DNA of 64,000 bases from Eulemur rufifrons (lineage: Eukaryota > Chordata > Mammalia > Primates > Lemuridae): assembly GCF_041146395.1 (NCBI RefSeq), contig NC_090983.1, positions 63,185,501 through 63,249,500 on the forward strand. The letters run 5' to 3'. The position numbers and the translations under genes were made by a program. Below the pieces are notes generated by a model, which saw nothing but the letters and a program-made list of their open reading frames with translations, searched no databases and was not told where the DNA came from. Shown here piece by piece: positions 48,571 through 61,358 of the stretch (position 1 is the stretch's first letter; the number at the start of each line of letters is the position of its first letter).

Positions 48571-49194
48571 CACTTAGGCAGTTTGGGAATTGTGGCCGGT
48601 ATCATCATGATCATTACCATTACTATTTTCGGGTTCCTTCTCTCGTCTTTCACAAAATGTAATAAACTATCAACTTTCACCTTGATATAACCCAAAAGGA
48701 ACACTAGTGCTTTCTCCAATATTCTAGTATATCTTTATATTTTGCTTCCAATGCTTTAAGGAGACTTAAATTCTGACCAGCATTAGAACAGTTTTGCTAC
48801 CATAACAAAGAACCTATTGAAAGAAGCAAAGTTCCTGTTTAATTTGAGTCTAGGTCGTTAGACCACTAAGCAAATACATTATAGATAATATATGCGTATC
48901 GAGAGGATAATTTAGTTAAAAAAGGACAAATTATTTAAAAGGAAATAACAGTAAAACCACTAAATCACTGACTATTTTCTAAAATTAAAAGTCAAGCCTG
49001 GCTTCTGGTTTAAGGTGGAAGACTGAACATAGTGTTTATTTTCTCTCATTAACTATAATTCATTGAGCAAAGGAATAATATAAAAAAGAAACATGACGGG
49101 AGACATCAACAAAAAAAGATATAAACAAATAAAAAACAAAAATCCTGTGAAAGCAAGATATTTCTAAACCATAACAGAGCAATTATAATGGCAA

Positions 49195-49335
49195 TAATAG
49201 TACTTTTACATATAATCTTTAAAATAGGTAGTATTATTTACATGAAAAGACTGAGGTACAAGTGACTTGGCCAAGGTTACACAGGTAGAAAAATCAGAGC
49301 CAGAATTTGAACCTAGGTGGTCTACTCTTAATCAC
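49195..49335 (-). repeat. MIR SINE, antisense
   Basis: AAAATAGGTAGTATTATTTA, AAAAGACTGAGGTACAAGTG, ACTTGGCCAAGGTTACACAG and GAGCCAGAATTTGAACCTAG correspond to reversed MIR. Confidence 0.68.
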
Positions 49336-49814
49336 TAATTTGTAGAATATGTATCTCCTTCTAACTACAGTTAAGAAGTGATCTGGCCTGCCCAGTAGTA
49401 TTACAAAGAGGCTCTGGACTCAGAACAAAGAGGTGAATCTGAAAACAAGGGAACTAAGAGTATGAATATACTGTTGTTAATTCCAGAAATTCTACCCTCA
49501 TTGACACACACTCATACACATACCCCCTCTCCACACAATGGCATCAGACTTCATGAGAGAGCTCCCCAGGAAAAAATAAGGGGTCAATATGATATTGTGA
49601 GTGAATTCTTGGGGAAGCTTGATGACATTCAAGCATAGAAGGCAAGAGAAGGCAAGACAGCAATTCCAGGCAAAATAAAAGTCTAGACAAGAAAGGAGCA
49701 TGATCCAAAGAGAAAGAAAACCAAAATGTAGAAGGATTTTGAGCCTCTCATGAAGAATTGAAAAGTAGAAGTCATTTGACAATGATGTTAAGAACATTGT
49801 TTTCTTTCCTTCAC

Positions 49815-49843
49815 TATATATATATATATGTATATATATATAT
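49815..49843. repeat. (TA)n microsatellite
   Basis: TATATATATATATATG followed by TATATATATATATAT, one imperfection. Confidence 0.92.
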
Positions 49844-50684
49844 TTTAGCTATTTTCTTAGTGGTACCTAGCTGCAGGGCTAACAACATACATCCAGCTAT
49901 TTTGCTCCACTAATTGCCAGCTGATTGTTCTATTGTTTTTTACAATGCCCTGGGGCATAAATTGCTCTGATGGTCTGATCCAATTAAATCCCAGGCTTTT
50001 TGCAGAGGTAGTTTTTGAGGTCAGTGTTTATGGTTTGTTCTGACCCAGGAGGGCTTTTCTTAGCTATTTTTTTACATGGCTCTCTCTGGTACACTAGCTG
50101 ACCTATAGTTTAGCTTGTATTTCTCATGAAGGTACCAGCTTTCTCTTAATTGCTTTCCACCAAAACTAACATTATTTTTGAGAGTTGCTTTAAACTTGAA
50201 TTCCGCTTTATTATGTTTCAAATAAAGTCAGTTCCTTTGGGGAGAGCTTCAGTGCTCCCATGGGCAAAATCTCTGAGGCATGGCTCCAGAGCTGGGTGTG
50301 GGCTTTAGGAGCAGGGGCAACTACCAGGGTCTTGTTAATAATTGGGGCACCTAACATTCTCAGTGTTCTGTGCCTGAGGTAAAGCCACCACCCTATCAGT
50401 GGGGGCTGGGTGAAAGAAGAGACCTCAGTCTCTTGGATGCACAGAACTGGAATTTAGCTTATGGAGACGAAGGTGGGGAGGACAAGAAACACTGGCAGCC
50501 TTTACTTCTTAGGAATATACAGTTAGCCTCAACTGGAAACTGAGGGAGAGAAAGCCCTATGTTCTTGGCCATACCTGCCAGAGTGAAGCTTCTGTTATGC
50601 TAAATGAGAGGGGAGAAAGGAAGGAAGTGGATTGTGGCTCAAGTGCCACAGACACACTATTACTAAGATTTAATAGATTCTCTT

Positions 50685-52918
50685 TTTTTTTTCTTTTTTT
50701 TAATTTCAAAAAATTTAGGGGGTACAAGTGTGTTTTGTTATATGGAGAAATTGTGTCATGCTGAAGTCAGGGCTTTCAGTGTACACTACCAGAATAGCAT
50801 ACATTGTACTCAATAGGTAGGTTTTCAACCTTCAGCCCTTCTCTCATCCTCCTCCCTTCTTAATTTTCAATGTCCATTACTGTTCTTTATGACCATATAT
50901 ATCTTTCATTTAGCTCCCACTTATAAGTGAGAATATGTGGTATCTGTTTTTCCATTCCTGAGATACTTCACTGAGGATAATCTTCTCCAGTTCCATCTAA
51001 GTTGTTGCAAATGACATTATTTCATTCCTTTTTATTGCTGAGTAGTACTGGATGGTATATATGTATCACATTTTCTTTATCCACTCATTGGTTTATTGAT
51101 GGGCACTTAGGTTAATTCTATATCTTTGCTATTGTGAATTGTGCTGTGATAAACATTTTGGTGTCTTTTTTATAAAGTGACTTCTTTTCCTTTGGGTAGA
51201 TACCCAGTAGTGGGATTGCTGAACTGAATGGTAGGTCTACTTTTAGTACTCTGGAGAATCTCCATACTGCTTTCCATAGTGGTCATACAAGTTTACATTC
51301 CCACCAACAATGTATATGTGGTTGCTTTTCACCATTTCTTCTGGATATTAGCCCTTTGTCAGCAGTACAATTTGTGAGCAAATATTTTCTCCCATTCTGC
51401 AGGTTGTCTATTAACTCTGTTGAATATTTTCTTTTGGGTGCAGAAACTTTTTAATTTAATTAAGTACCATTTATTTATTTTTGTTGTTGCTATATTTGCT
51501 TTTGGAGTCTTACTCATAAATTCTTTGCTCAGGCCAATATCTAGAAGAATTTTTCCTATGTTTTCTTCTAGAATTTTTATGGTTTTAAAACCATCCTCTC
51601 CTCTTCTCTCCTCTCCTTACACTTAAGTCTTTAATCCATCTTGAGTTAATTTTTATATATGGTAAAAGATAGGGATCCACTTTTATTCTTCTGCATGTGG
51701 TTATCCAGCTTTCTCAGCACCATTTATTGAATAAGGCATCCTTTACCCAGTGGATATTTTTGGCTGCTTTTCAAAAATCAGTTGGTCATTGCTATATGGT
51801 TTTATTTCTGGGTTATTTATTCTGTTCCATTGGTCTATGTATCTACATTTATAACAGTACCACATTGTTTTGGTTACTATAGCCTTGTAGTATAATTTGA
51901 AGGCAGATAGTGTGATGCTTCCAGATTTGTTCTTTTTGCTTAGGATTGTTTTGGCTATTCAGGGTCTTTTGGTTCCATATGAAGTTTAGGATTATTTTTT
52001 CTAGATCCCTGAGAAATTATGTTGAAATTTTTATTGGAATCTGTAAATCACTTTGGGCAGCATGGGCATTTAAACAATGTTGATTCTACCAATCCATGAA
52101 TATGGGAGGTTTTTCCACTTGTTTGTATCATCTATACTTTCTTTCATCAATGTTTTGTAGTTCTCCCTGTAGAGATCTTTCACCTCCTTGGTGAAGTATA
52201 TTTTTAGGTATTTTACTTTTTTTGTAGTTATAGTAAATGGTATTGAGTTCTTGATTTGACTGTCAGCTTGACTGTGATTGGTATATAGAAATACTATTGA
52301 TTTGTGTACCATAATTTTATACCCTGAAACTTTACTGAATTTATGTATTAATTCTAGGAGTCTTTAGTGGAGTTTTTCGGTTTTCTAGGTATAAGATCAT
52401 ATCATTGTCAAACAGGGATAGTCTGATCTCCTCTTTCCCAATTTGGATGCCCTTTGTTTATTTCTCTTGCCTGATTGCTCTGGCTAGGACTTCCAGTACT
52501 ACGTTGAATATAGAAGTGGTGACAGTGGGTATCCTTATCTTGTTCTAGTTCTTAGGGGGAATGATTTCAGCTTTTCCCTATTCAGTAGGATGTTGGCCAG
52601 TGGTTTGCCATATATGGCTTTTATTATTTTGAGATATGCTCCTTTTGTGTTTAGTTTGTTGAGGGTTTTTATCATGAAGCAGTGCAGGATTTTACCAAAT
52701 GCTTTTTCTGCATCTATTGAAATAATCATATGGCCTTCATTTTTAATTCTGTTTATGTGGTGAATCACATTTATTGATTTGTACCTATTGAACCATCTTT
52801 GCATCCCTGTGATGAATCACTCTTGATTATGGTGGATTATTTTTTTGATGTGCTGTTGAATTTGGTTTACTGGTATTTTGTTGAGGATTTTTGTATCTAT
52901 GTTCAAAAGGATATTGGG
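50685..52918 (-). mobile_element. 5'-truncated L1, minus strand
   Basis: The 3' end is at low coordinates (T/C-rich remnant of the A tail, then AGGGGGTACAAGTGTGTTTT). Minus-strand frames give reverse-transcriptase-domain and C-terminal ORF2 fragments, for example [16 protein letters not shown] and [15 protein letters not shown], broken by frameshifts and stops. The match ends near 52918 (GGATTTTTGTATCTATGTTC), so roughly the last 2.2 kb of L1 are present. It is transcribed in the same direction as SLC4A10 and is not functional. Confidence 0.93.
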
Positions 52919-53096
52919 GAGAGGGTCTTCAGAGTTCTTTATATCACCATTCTGGAAGTATATACTCAGAATATTATTTTTAAATGTCATAGGAATCATG
53001 ACACTGGAGCCATGGAGAAGAAAAGGAATCATTGCATACTATTAATAAACTTGGCTCTATAGTAAATAATATTTACATAGCTATAATTATGTAAAG

Positions 53097-53114
53097 TTTT
53101 TTTTTTTTTTTTTA
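53097..53114. repeat. Poly(T) run of 18
   Basis: Eighteen consecutive T followed by AGTTTTTAG. It could be the tail of a minus-strand retrocopy, but the sequence to the right (53115-53900) matches nothing I recognise. Confidence 0.85.
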
Positions 53115-54270
53115 GTTTTTAGAATCAACCTTTAGGCAAATTACTTAACACTTAATCATGACTACAAAACAATATATATCAACAGCCACTACAATAGAAT
53201 CAGGGATCAGGTGGTAGAGGGAGGAACAGAGAGTTGGAAGGAAAGCTGAGAGTTATTCATCTCCTCTTACAAGGTAGAATGTGAGTAGTGCAGTCTATGG
53301 CTGATGGAATAAGAAATGGAAATTTATAAATGTTATTTGTGATTATTGATTTATTTATGGCTACAGAGGTTGTAGTGATAGGGATGTAGCTATAGGGATG
53401 ATGGAACTTAGCATGTCATATACTTATATTGAAAGGGAGGTAGAGTGAGGAGGAAGGTTGGGGGTGGTTGTAGAAAATGAGCTAAATCCATATTTATAAG
53501 AGCAAAAAGTAAATTAGTCACATTTAACATTGGTAAAACAAGAAATAGTAATATAAGCATATTACTCAGAGATTTAGAGGTACCACCAAAAATAATCAAA
53601 AACTTTGTTAAAAGTGTTGCCTTTGAGTGAACTGGTGCTTTTAATTATAATGATTCTATACAATTTGTGTTTCTTCAGGATATGCATGGATTATTTTTAT
53701 AACAATAAAATGTATCTGAAAAAATAATTGGTTCTTGCGGCAGCTCTAAATTTACTTCCTCATTTCAGTGTGTACAAATTTTTCTCAAAGTCCCTCTTTA
53801 TATCTAGCTTTGTCTCTTTTTTTCTCTTCTAAAAACTCAAAAATGTTTGCAATCATGGGGAAATCATAAGAGAGTATTTATTTCTTTTATACTTATTCTG
53901 CCCTGCACAATTAGAATTGCATGCCCAATCCATTTGGATTATTTTCAACAGTAGAAACAGCTTATCATGTCATTGTAGAAGACCAGAAGAACCACCCCAA
54001 AATATTCCTCTTTGGCATAAGGATTATTTTGAGCTGAAAGCTGCACCATGTGTTTCTTGCTTGCTGCCCTTATGCTGCTGCCACCCTTAACTAATGGAGG
54101 ATAGGGACTGACAGATATATGCTTTCCTTTTTCATCCTCAAGCAAACAGTTGTAAGTTGCATTTTATAAGCCTTCCTACAGATCCTATCAAATCAAGCAT
54201 CAGTCACATGTGCTGATGACCAATTAGATAACACAGTTTCTTGCTGACTTTGTCTACTTTCCAATATCAT

Positions 54271-54648
54271 TGTATCCGTCTGCTAAGGCTGCCATAACAA
54301 AATACCATAGACTGGGTGGTTTAAACAACAGAAATTAATTTTCTTAAAGTTCTGTAGGGTGGAAGTTCGAGATCATGGTGGCAGCATAGTTGAGTTCTGG
54401 TGACGGTTCTCTTCCTAGCTTGCAGAGGGCAGCCTTCTTGCTGTGTCCTCACATAGTGGAGAAGAAAGAGAGAGATTTCTCTTTTCCTCTTCTTATAAGG
54501 CCACAGTCCCATTTTATTAGGGCTCTGCTCTAATGACTTCATTTAAACTTAATTATCTTCTAAAGGCACTATCTCCAAATATAGTAACAATGATGGTTAG
54601 GGACTCAACATACGGATGCAGGGAGGGGGGAAAATCCAGTCCATATCA
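54271..54648 (-). mobile_element. MLT1-type LTR (ERVL-MaLR)
   Basis: Antisense LTR: TGCTAAGGCTGCCATAACAA, CATAGACTGGGTGGTTTAAA, CAACAGAAATTAATTTTCTT, CTTGCTGTGTCCTCACATAG, TTCTTATAAGGCCACAGTCC and an end at AGTCCATATCA. These are the MLT1 landmarks in reverse. It is related to the copy at 27291-27719. No internal region is attached. Confidence 0.75.
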
Positions 54649-55321
54649 ATAACTCTACATGTTCTTCACTTTTGCTCCCTAAAATAAATTAACCTTCAAG
54701 CAAGCCTCTATCTTAGGCTATGCTTTCAGGAGAACTCAGATTACAGTATGTTTTATTCCATATGTTTGGCAACACAGTAAAAGGATCTATTGAAAGCTTA
54801 GTCATCAAGGCATTATGCACAATGCTCAATTAACTCAAAAAAAAGTTAATGAGTATCATGTAAGACACCATGCTAAGTGTAGTATTGAATAAGATAGACG
54901 TGATCTTGGGGGCTTTCTTTAAATTTAGGAGAAAATATTAAACAGCCTATTACACTATTATTTGAATGTGTTTGTGAGATGTACTATAATGAAGTCTAGG
55001 CTGCTAACAAGGTAAACAAAAGAGAAGCCACATTTTGAGTCTGGGTGTTCAAGGAAAACAGATATAAAAGAGGAACAGAATTTAGTAAGACACAGTGTGG
55101 GCAGGGCCATGGGGATGGTGAACTACAGGGAGCAAACAGTGTCAGTGTAGTTGAAACAGAAGGGGTGGAAAAAGAGATGGGGTATGGGACTGAGATAGGC
55201 AGGGCCCACTGTGCAGACTGATTGTTGGGGACTTGAGTAAGTATTTTGAATATTAAAATGAAAACACTAAGAAGCCTTTGGTTTCTATGATTAATGTTGT
55301 TTATGCAGCCCTCATATAAAA

Positions 55322-58300
55322 TCCATATCATTAACCAAAATGATACTTGAGATCATATTGAGTATCTTTTCTGACCACAATGGTATGAAACTAGAAATCA
55401 ATAAAGGGGGGGGGGTTGGAAAATGCATAAATACATGGGAATTAAATAACATGCTGCTGAATAACAAATGGGTCAATGAAGGAATTAAAAGAGAAATTAA
55501 AAAATATCTTGAGACAAAAATGAAAACACAACATATCAAAACTGTGGGATGCAGAAAAAGCAGTTCTAAGAAGGAAGTTTATGGCAATAAATGCCTACAT
55601 CAAAAAAGAAGAAAGATTTCAAATAAATAATCTAACATTACACCTCAAGGAACTAGAAAAATAAGAACAAACTAAGCCCAAAATCATCAGAAGGAAGGAA
55701 ATAATAATCAGAGCAGAAATAAAATAGAGACTACAAAAATAATAGAACAGATTAACAAAACTAAAAGTTGGTTTTTTGAAAAGATAAAATAAACAAATAT
55801 TGAGTTAGACTAAGAGAAAAAGAAGACTCAAACAAATAAAATCAGAAATTAAAGAGGAAACATTACAGCTGATGTCACATAAATACAAAGGATCATAAAA
55901 GACTACTATAAACAGTTATAGACGAACAAGTGGGATAACCTGGAAGACATGGACAAATTCCTAGGCACATACAACCTACCAAGACTGAATCATGAAGAAA
56001 TAGAATATATGAACAGGCCAATAACAAGTAAGGAGATGGATTAATCAGCAAAAACCTCCCAGCAAAAAATAGTCCAGGACTTCATGTCTTCACTACTGAA
56101 TTCTATCAAACATTTAAAGAAGAACTAATACCAATCTCAAACTCTCCAAAAAATGAAGAAGAGGAATATCTCCAAACTCATTTTATGAGATCAGAATTAC
56201 TTTGATAGCAAAGCCAGAATAGGGCACCACAAGAAAAGAAAATTACAGACCAATATCCCAATGAACATAGATGCAAAAACCTTAAAAAAATACTAGCAAG
56301 ACAAATTCAACAACATATTAAAAGAATCATTCACCATGATCAAGTGAGATTTATCCCAGGGATGCAAGGATAGGTACACAAATCTATAAATGTGATACAC
56401 TACATTAAAAGAATGAAGGGCAAAAATCATACATTCATCTCAACAGATTCAGAAAAAGCATTTCACAAAATTCAACATCCTTTTATGATAGAAACTCTCA
56501 GAAAATTAAGTATAGAAGGAATTTACCTCAACAAAATAAAGGCCCTATGTGACAAATTGACAGTTGACATCATACTGAATGGTGGTGTTGCAAGCTTCTC
56601 CTCTAAGATCTGGAACAAGGCAAGGATGTGCACTTTAACCACTTCTATTCAACATAGTACTGGAAGTCATAGCTAGAGCCATTAGGCAAGAGAGAGAAGT
56701 AAAAGATATCTAAATTTGAAAGGAAGAAGTAAAATTATCCCTATTTGCAGATGACATGATCTTATATGTAGAAAACCCTAAATACTTCAACAAAAAACTG
56801 TTAGAACTAATAAAAATTCAGTAAAGTTGTGGAATATAAAATCAACATACAAAAAATCTGTAGCATTTCTATACACTAATAACAAACTAGTCACAAAAGA
56901 AATCAGGAAAACAGTCCTATTTGCAATAGTTACCACAAAAATTAAGTACTTAGGAATAAATTTAACCCAAAGAAGGTAAAAGACACATACACTGAAAACT
57001 ATAAAACACTGATGAAAGAAATTGAACAGGACACAAACAAATGGAAAGATATCCTGTGTTTATAGATTGGAAGAATTAGTATTGTTGAAATGTCTATACT
57101 ACCTAAAGCAATCAATAGATTCAATGCAATCTCTATCAAAATTCTAATGACAATTTTTTCAAGAAAAAGAAAAAAAGCAACCCTAAAAAAATTTGTATGG
57201 AACCACAAAAATCTCCAAATAGCCAAAGCAGTCTTGAGCAAAAAGAACAAAACTGATGGCATCACACTACCTGACTTCAAAATATGCCACAAAGCTATAG
57301 TAATCAAAGCAGTATAGTAGTGGCATAAAAACAGACACAGAAACCAATGTAACAGACTAGAGAAGCCAGAATAATAAATCCATGCATTTAAGGTCAATTG
57401 GTTTTCAACAAAGGAACCAAGAACACAATGGGGAAAGAACAGTCTCTTCAATAAATGGTGTTGGGACATGCAGAAGAATGAAATTAGATCCTTATCTCAC
57501 ACCGTACACAAAAATCAACTTGAAATGGATTAAAAACCTGAAACTGTAAAACTACTAAACAAAAAGAGAGAGAGAGAGAGAGAAAGCTCCATGGCACTTG
57601 TTTGGGCAATGATTTTTTTTTTTATATGAACCCCAAATCACAGACAACAAAAATAAAAATAGACAAATGGGATGACATCAAACTAAAAAGCTACTGCATA
57701 GCCTAGGTAACAATCAACAGCATGAATAGACAACTTATGTAATGGGAGAAAATATTTGCTAACCATATATCTGATAAGAGGTTAATATCCAAAATATATA
57801 AGGAACTCAAACAACTCAATCGTAAGAAAATAAATGACAAGATTTAAAAAAATGTTAAAAGGGTCTGAATAGACATTTCTCAAGAGAAGACATACAAATA
57901 GTCAATGATACATGAAAAAATGCTCAAAATCACTAATCATGAGAGAAATGCAAATTAAAACCATAATGATATATCACCTAACAACCATTAGAATGGTTAT
58001 AATCAAAAAGACAAAAGATAATTGTTGGAGAGGATGGGGAGAAAAGGTAACCCTTACACATTGTTGGTAGGAATGTAAATTAGTATAGCCATATGGAAAA
58101 CAGTATGGGAGTTCCTTAAAAAATTAAAAACAGAAGTACCATATGATCCATCAATCCCACTACTGGATATATGCCCAAAGGTAATTAAATCAGAATGTCA
58201 AAAAGATATCTGCACTTCCATGCCCATTGTGGCATTATTCACAATAGCCAAGATATGGAATCAACCCAACTATATTTACAGATGAATGGATAAAGAAAAC

Positions 58301-58545
58301 ATGGCATACACACACAAGGGAATACTTTTCAGCCTTAAAAAAGAAAAAAATCATGTCATTTTGACAACTTGAAAGAACCTGAAGGACATTATGTTAAATG
58401 AAATAAACCAGGCACAGAAAGACAAATACCTTGTGATGTCACTTACATGCAGAATCTAAAAGGATTGGACTCATGGAAGTAGAGAGTAGTATGGTGGTTA
58501 CCAGGGGCTTGGAGGTTGGGGGAGAAAAGATCAGATCTAGGCACA
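55322..58545 (+). mobile_element. L1 (L1M-type), ORF2 and 3' end, plus strand
   Basis: Long, decayed copy opposite in direction to SLC4A10. ORF2 text is recognisable from CATATTGAGTATCTTTTCTG through TGAATCATGAAGAAATAGAA, ATTCAACAACATATTAAAAG, a reverse-transcriptase core near 56750 (CTATTTGCAGATGACATGAT) and on to the 3' UTR with GGTGGTTACCAGGGGCTTGG, the typical end of older L1 families. Many stops and indels interrupt it. A G-run at 55407-55416 and a (GA)n stretch at 57565-57584 have grown inside it. Confidence 0.93.
57565..57584. repeat. (GA)n microsatellite inside L1
   Basis: About ten GA units within the L1 ORF2 remnant, expanded after insertion. Confidence 0.9.
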
Positions 58546-59850
58546 TCTAGAGCAATTGTAGCCCGAGCTCTGAAGGAATGGCATTAAAGGAAAGTACTTG
58601 AACCACTGACAGGTCTTTTGAGAAGAGTCACTGGACCAAACTCTCTACAGTGATCAAGAATTGTGGTAGAAGATTCCATATCTGGCATTTGCCAAAGGTA
58701 GGCAGATCAGGTGAGTGTTGAAGTTCTGGAGCCACCACAGATGCCTAATCCATGTTATCACCCATATAAGAGCAGCATGTTGATCTTATATGTGTAACTC
58801 ATGATTCTGAGTCCCAGTTTGGGACCCAGAGACAAATCCTAATAGAAATAACCTTTTATACTTAATGAAGATACGCAAGTAGTGGACTAAGTAGTAAGAA
58901 TAGTAAAGCTCCTGGTAGCATCTCTGTAGTCTGAAATAAGATGATTACTTATTTTTAAAAGTAGAATATAATATCTACATTGATCTTGGATCCTCCTCCA
59001 ATTGGAGGCTTAGATATTATATCTATGGCAGCCTCCAAAAAACTGTCCATTGGGTCTGTAATGTCTTGTCCTGAATCTTCTGCTCCAATTTTACACTTAT
59101 GTCAGTGTTAGGTAAAAAATCATTAGGTGAAAAAAGGAATGATCATAGATCTTCAAATGTCTTGCTACTGTTCTGCTCATACATATCTGAGCTTGTCAAC
59201 CTCTGACTAGTAAGCCAGTTTACTAGTCAGGAGTAGTGTGTTCCTTTAATGAGGAAATTCCCCCAAATTGATCACTCTGTTAGTTTATCTCAGAAAGAAA
59301 ATGTCCAACACTATAGGATTTTGAAGGGAAAACATTTCATACATAGAAAATCTGGTATATGTAAATTTATTGATCATAAGAGGAAACTAAAATGCAAAAT
59401 ACAGAAAATATGCCATATTTCTTTCAGGAGTAACATCATAAAAGAGAACTAGCATTATAGTAGATACATACATTAAATGGATGTGTGTATACGATATACA
59501 TATAATTTTTCATCAGATACAAAAGAGAATTTTATTTGAAAAGAATTTGGGAACAAACATCATTTATTAGCCCTTTGATCCCATTTATATTACTACCAAA
59601 GGCCACATCAATAGAGATTTGAGGTTATTACATTTTTATATTTTAGCAATACCACTAAGACAGCTCTTCTAAGTTATCTTACTCACCCAAGTAACAAAAC
59701 CAAAGCAAATTTTGAGTTCTATTCATTTGAATAGTAGGCTAGTAAACTGAAGACATAACTGATTCTAAAATAAATTCTTAAAAGCTCTAGCTCATGCCCA
59801 TGCTTTGACTTACACTGGGGAAATCTATCCTCATTTAAAAGAAAATTTAG

Positions 59851-61235
59851 TGAGTGGTGAGAGGTATGGATCCTGTTTCAATCTTCTACATGTGGCTATC
59901 CAATTTTCCCAGCACCATTTATTGAATAGGGATTATTTTCTCCATTGTATATTGCTGTCTGCTTTGTCAAAGATCAGATGGCAATATGTGGATGGTTTTA
60001 TATCTGAGTTCTCTTCTCAACACTCACCAAAATTAATTCAAGATAGATAACAGACTTAAACCTAAGACATGAAACCATTAGAATTCTAGAAGAAAATGTT
60101 GGAAAAACTCTTCTAGATATCAGCCTAGGCAAAGAATTTATGATGAAGACCCCAACAGCAATCACAGCAATAACAAAAATAAGTAAAAGGGACTTGATTA
60201 AATTAAAAAGCTTCTGCACAGTCAAGGAAATAATCAACAGAGCAAATAGACAACCTACAGAATGGGAGAAAATATTCATATGCTATTCATCTGATAAAGA
60301 GCTAATTACCAAAATCTACAAAGAACTCAAGCAAATCAGCAAGAAAAAAAAATCTAACAACTCCGTTAAAAAGTGGGCAAAAGACACGAACAGAAGCTTT
60401 TCAAAAGAAGATAGACTAAAGGCCAATAGACATATGAAAAAATGCTCAAAGTCACTAATCATTAGGGAAATGCAAATCAAAGCTACATTGAAATATTACT
60501 AAATCCAGTGAAAATGGCTCTTATTAAAATGTTCCAAAATAATAGATGCTGGTATGGATGCAGAGAGAAAGGAATACTTGTACACTGTTGGTAGGACTGC
60601 AAACTAGTACAACTTCTATGGAAAATAGTATGGAGATTCCTCAAAGAACTAAAAATGGATCTACCATTTGATCCAGAAATCCTACTACTGGGTATTTACC
60701 AAAAAAAAAAAAATACCCCAAAAAACAAAAAAACAGTCATTTTATCAAAAAGACACTTGCATTTGAATGTTTATTGCAGCACAATTCACAATCGTAAAGA
60801 TGTGGAATCAACGCAAGTACCCATCAACTCATATGTGGATTAATGAAATGTGCTTTATGTATACCATGGAGTTCTACTCAGCCATAAAAAAATGAATTAA
60901 TTCCTTTTGTAACAATCTGGATGGAACTGGAGACCATTCTCCTTAGTGAAGTATCACAAGAATAGAAACACAAATACCACATATACTCACTATTAAATTA
61001 GAAGTAACTGAATAGCACTCATGTGCACAGATGGATGTAAAACTCAACAGAAATCAAGCAGGTGGGATGGGGAGGGAGGGGATAGGGGAAATCATGCCTG
61101 ACAGGCATGATGTATACTATCTTGGTGATGGGTACACTTACAACTTTGCCTCAAACAGTACAAAAGCAATCCATAGCCAAAACATTTGTACCCCTGTAAT
61201 ATTCTGAAGTAAAAAAATAAATAAAATAACTTAAA
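59851..61235 (+). mobile_element. L1 with inverted 5' segment (twin-priming)
   Basis: 59851 to about 60019 is antisense L1 (TGAGTGGTGAGAGGTATGG, then TGTGGCTATCCAATTTTCCC). From about 60020 the sequence turns to sense L1 (CACTCACCAAAATTAATTCA) and runs to the 3' end with a 3' UTR (GGAGGGAGGGGATAGGGGAA) and an A-rich tail AAAAAAATAAATAAAATAAC. The two parts are adjacent in L1 coordinates, meeting within about six shared bases. It looks younger than the L1 at 55.3 kb. Flanks AAAATTTAGT (left) and AAAATTAGT (right) may be the target duplication. The 120-codon frame 60140-60502 is an ORF2 fragment. Confidence 0.9.
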
Positions 61236-61358
61236 AAAATTAGTCACTGCTTAAACTATTAAAATATTTTTAAAAAAATTTTTAAAAGGGATGAATTGGG
61301 TGACATTTTCATCCTGCCAAGAACTCTTGGAAAAATTTGGCTCTTGGGAACCAGTATC

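Larger units (their letters stand above)
49000..50684. other. Unassigned repeat-like block beside an L1
   Basis: More GC-rich than its surroundings and includes TGGTTTAAGGTGGAAGACTG near 49007 and purine-rich text at 49580-49760, followed by a pyrimidine/GC-mixed section to 50680. It sits directly against the 3' end of the minus-strand L1. It may be the 5' region of an old L1-like element, but I cannot match it with confidence. A MIR and a TA microsatellite fall inside it. Confidence 0.3.

Noticed and set aside
56999..57469. 156-codon minus-strand open frame, the longest in the window
   Set aside because: It is the antisense of L1 ORF2 and has no independent support.
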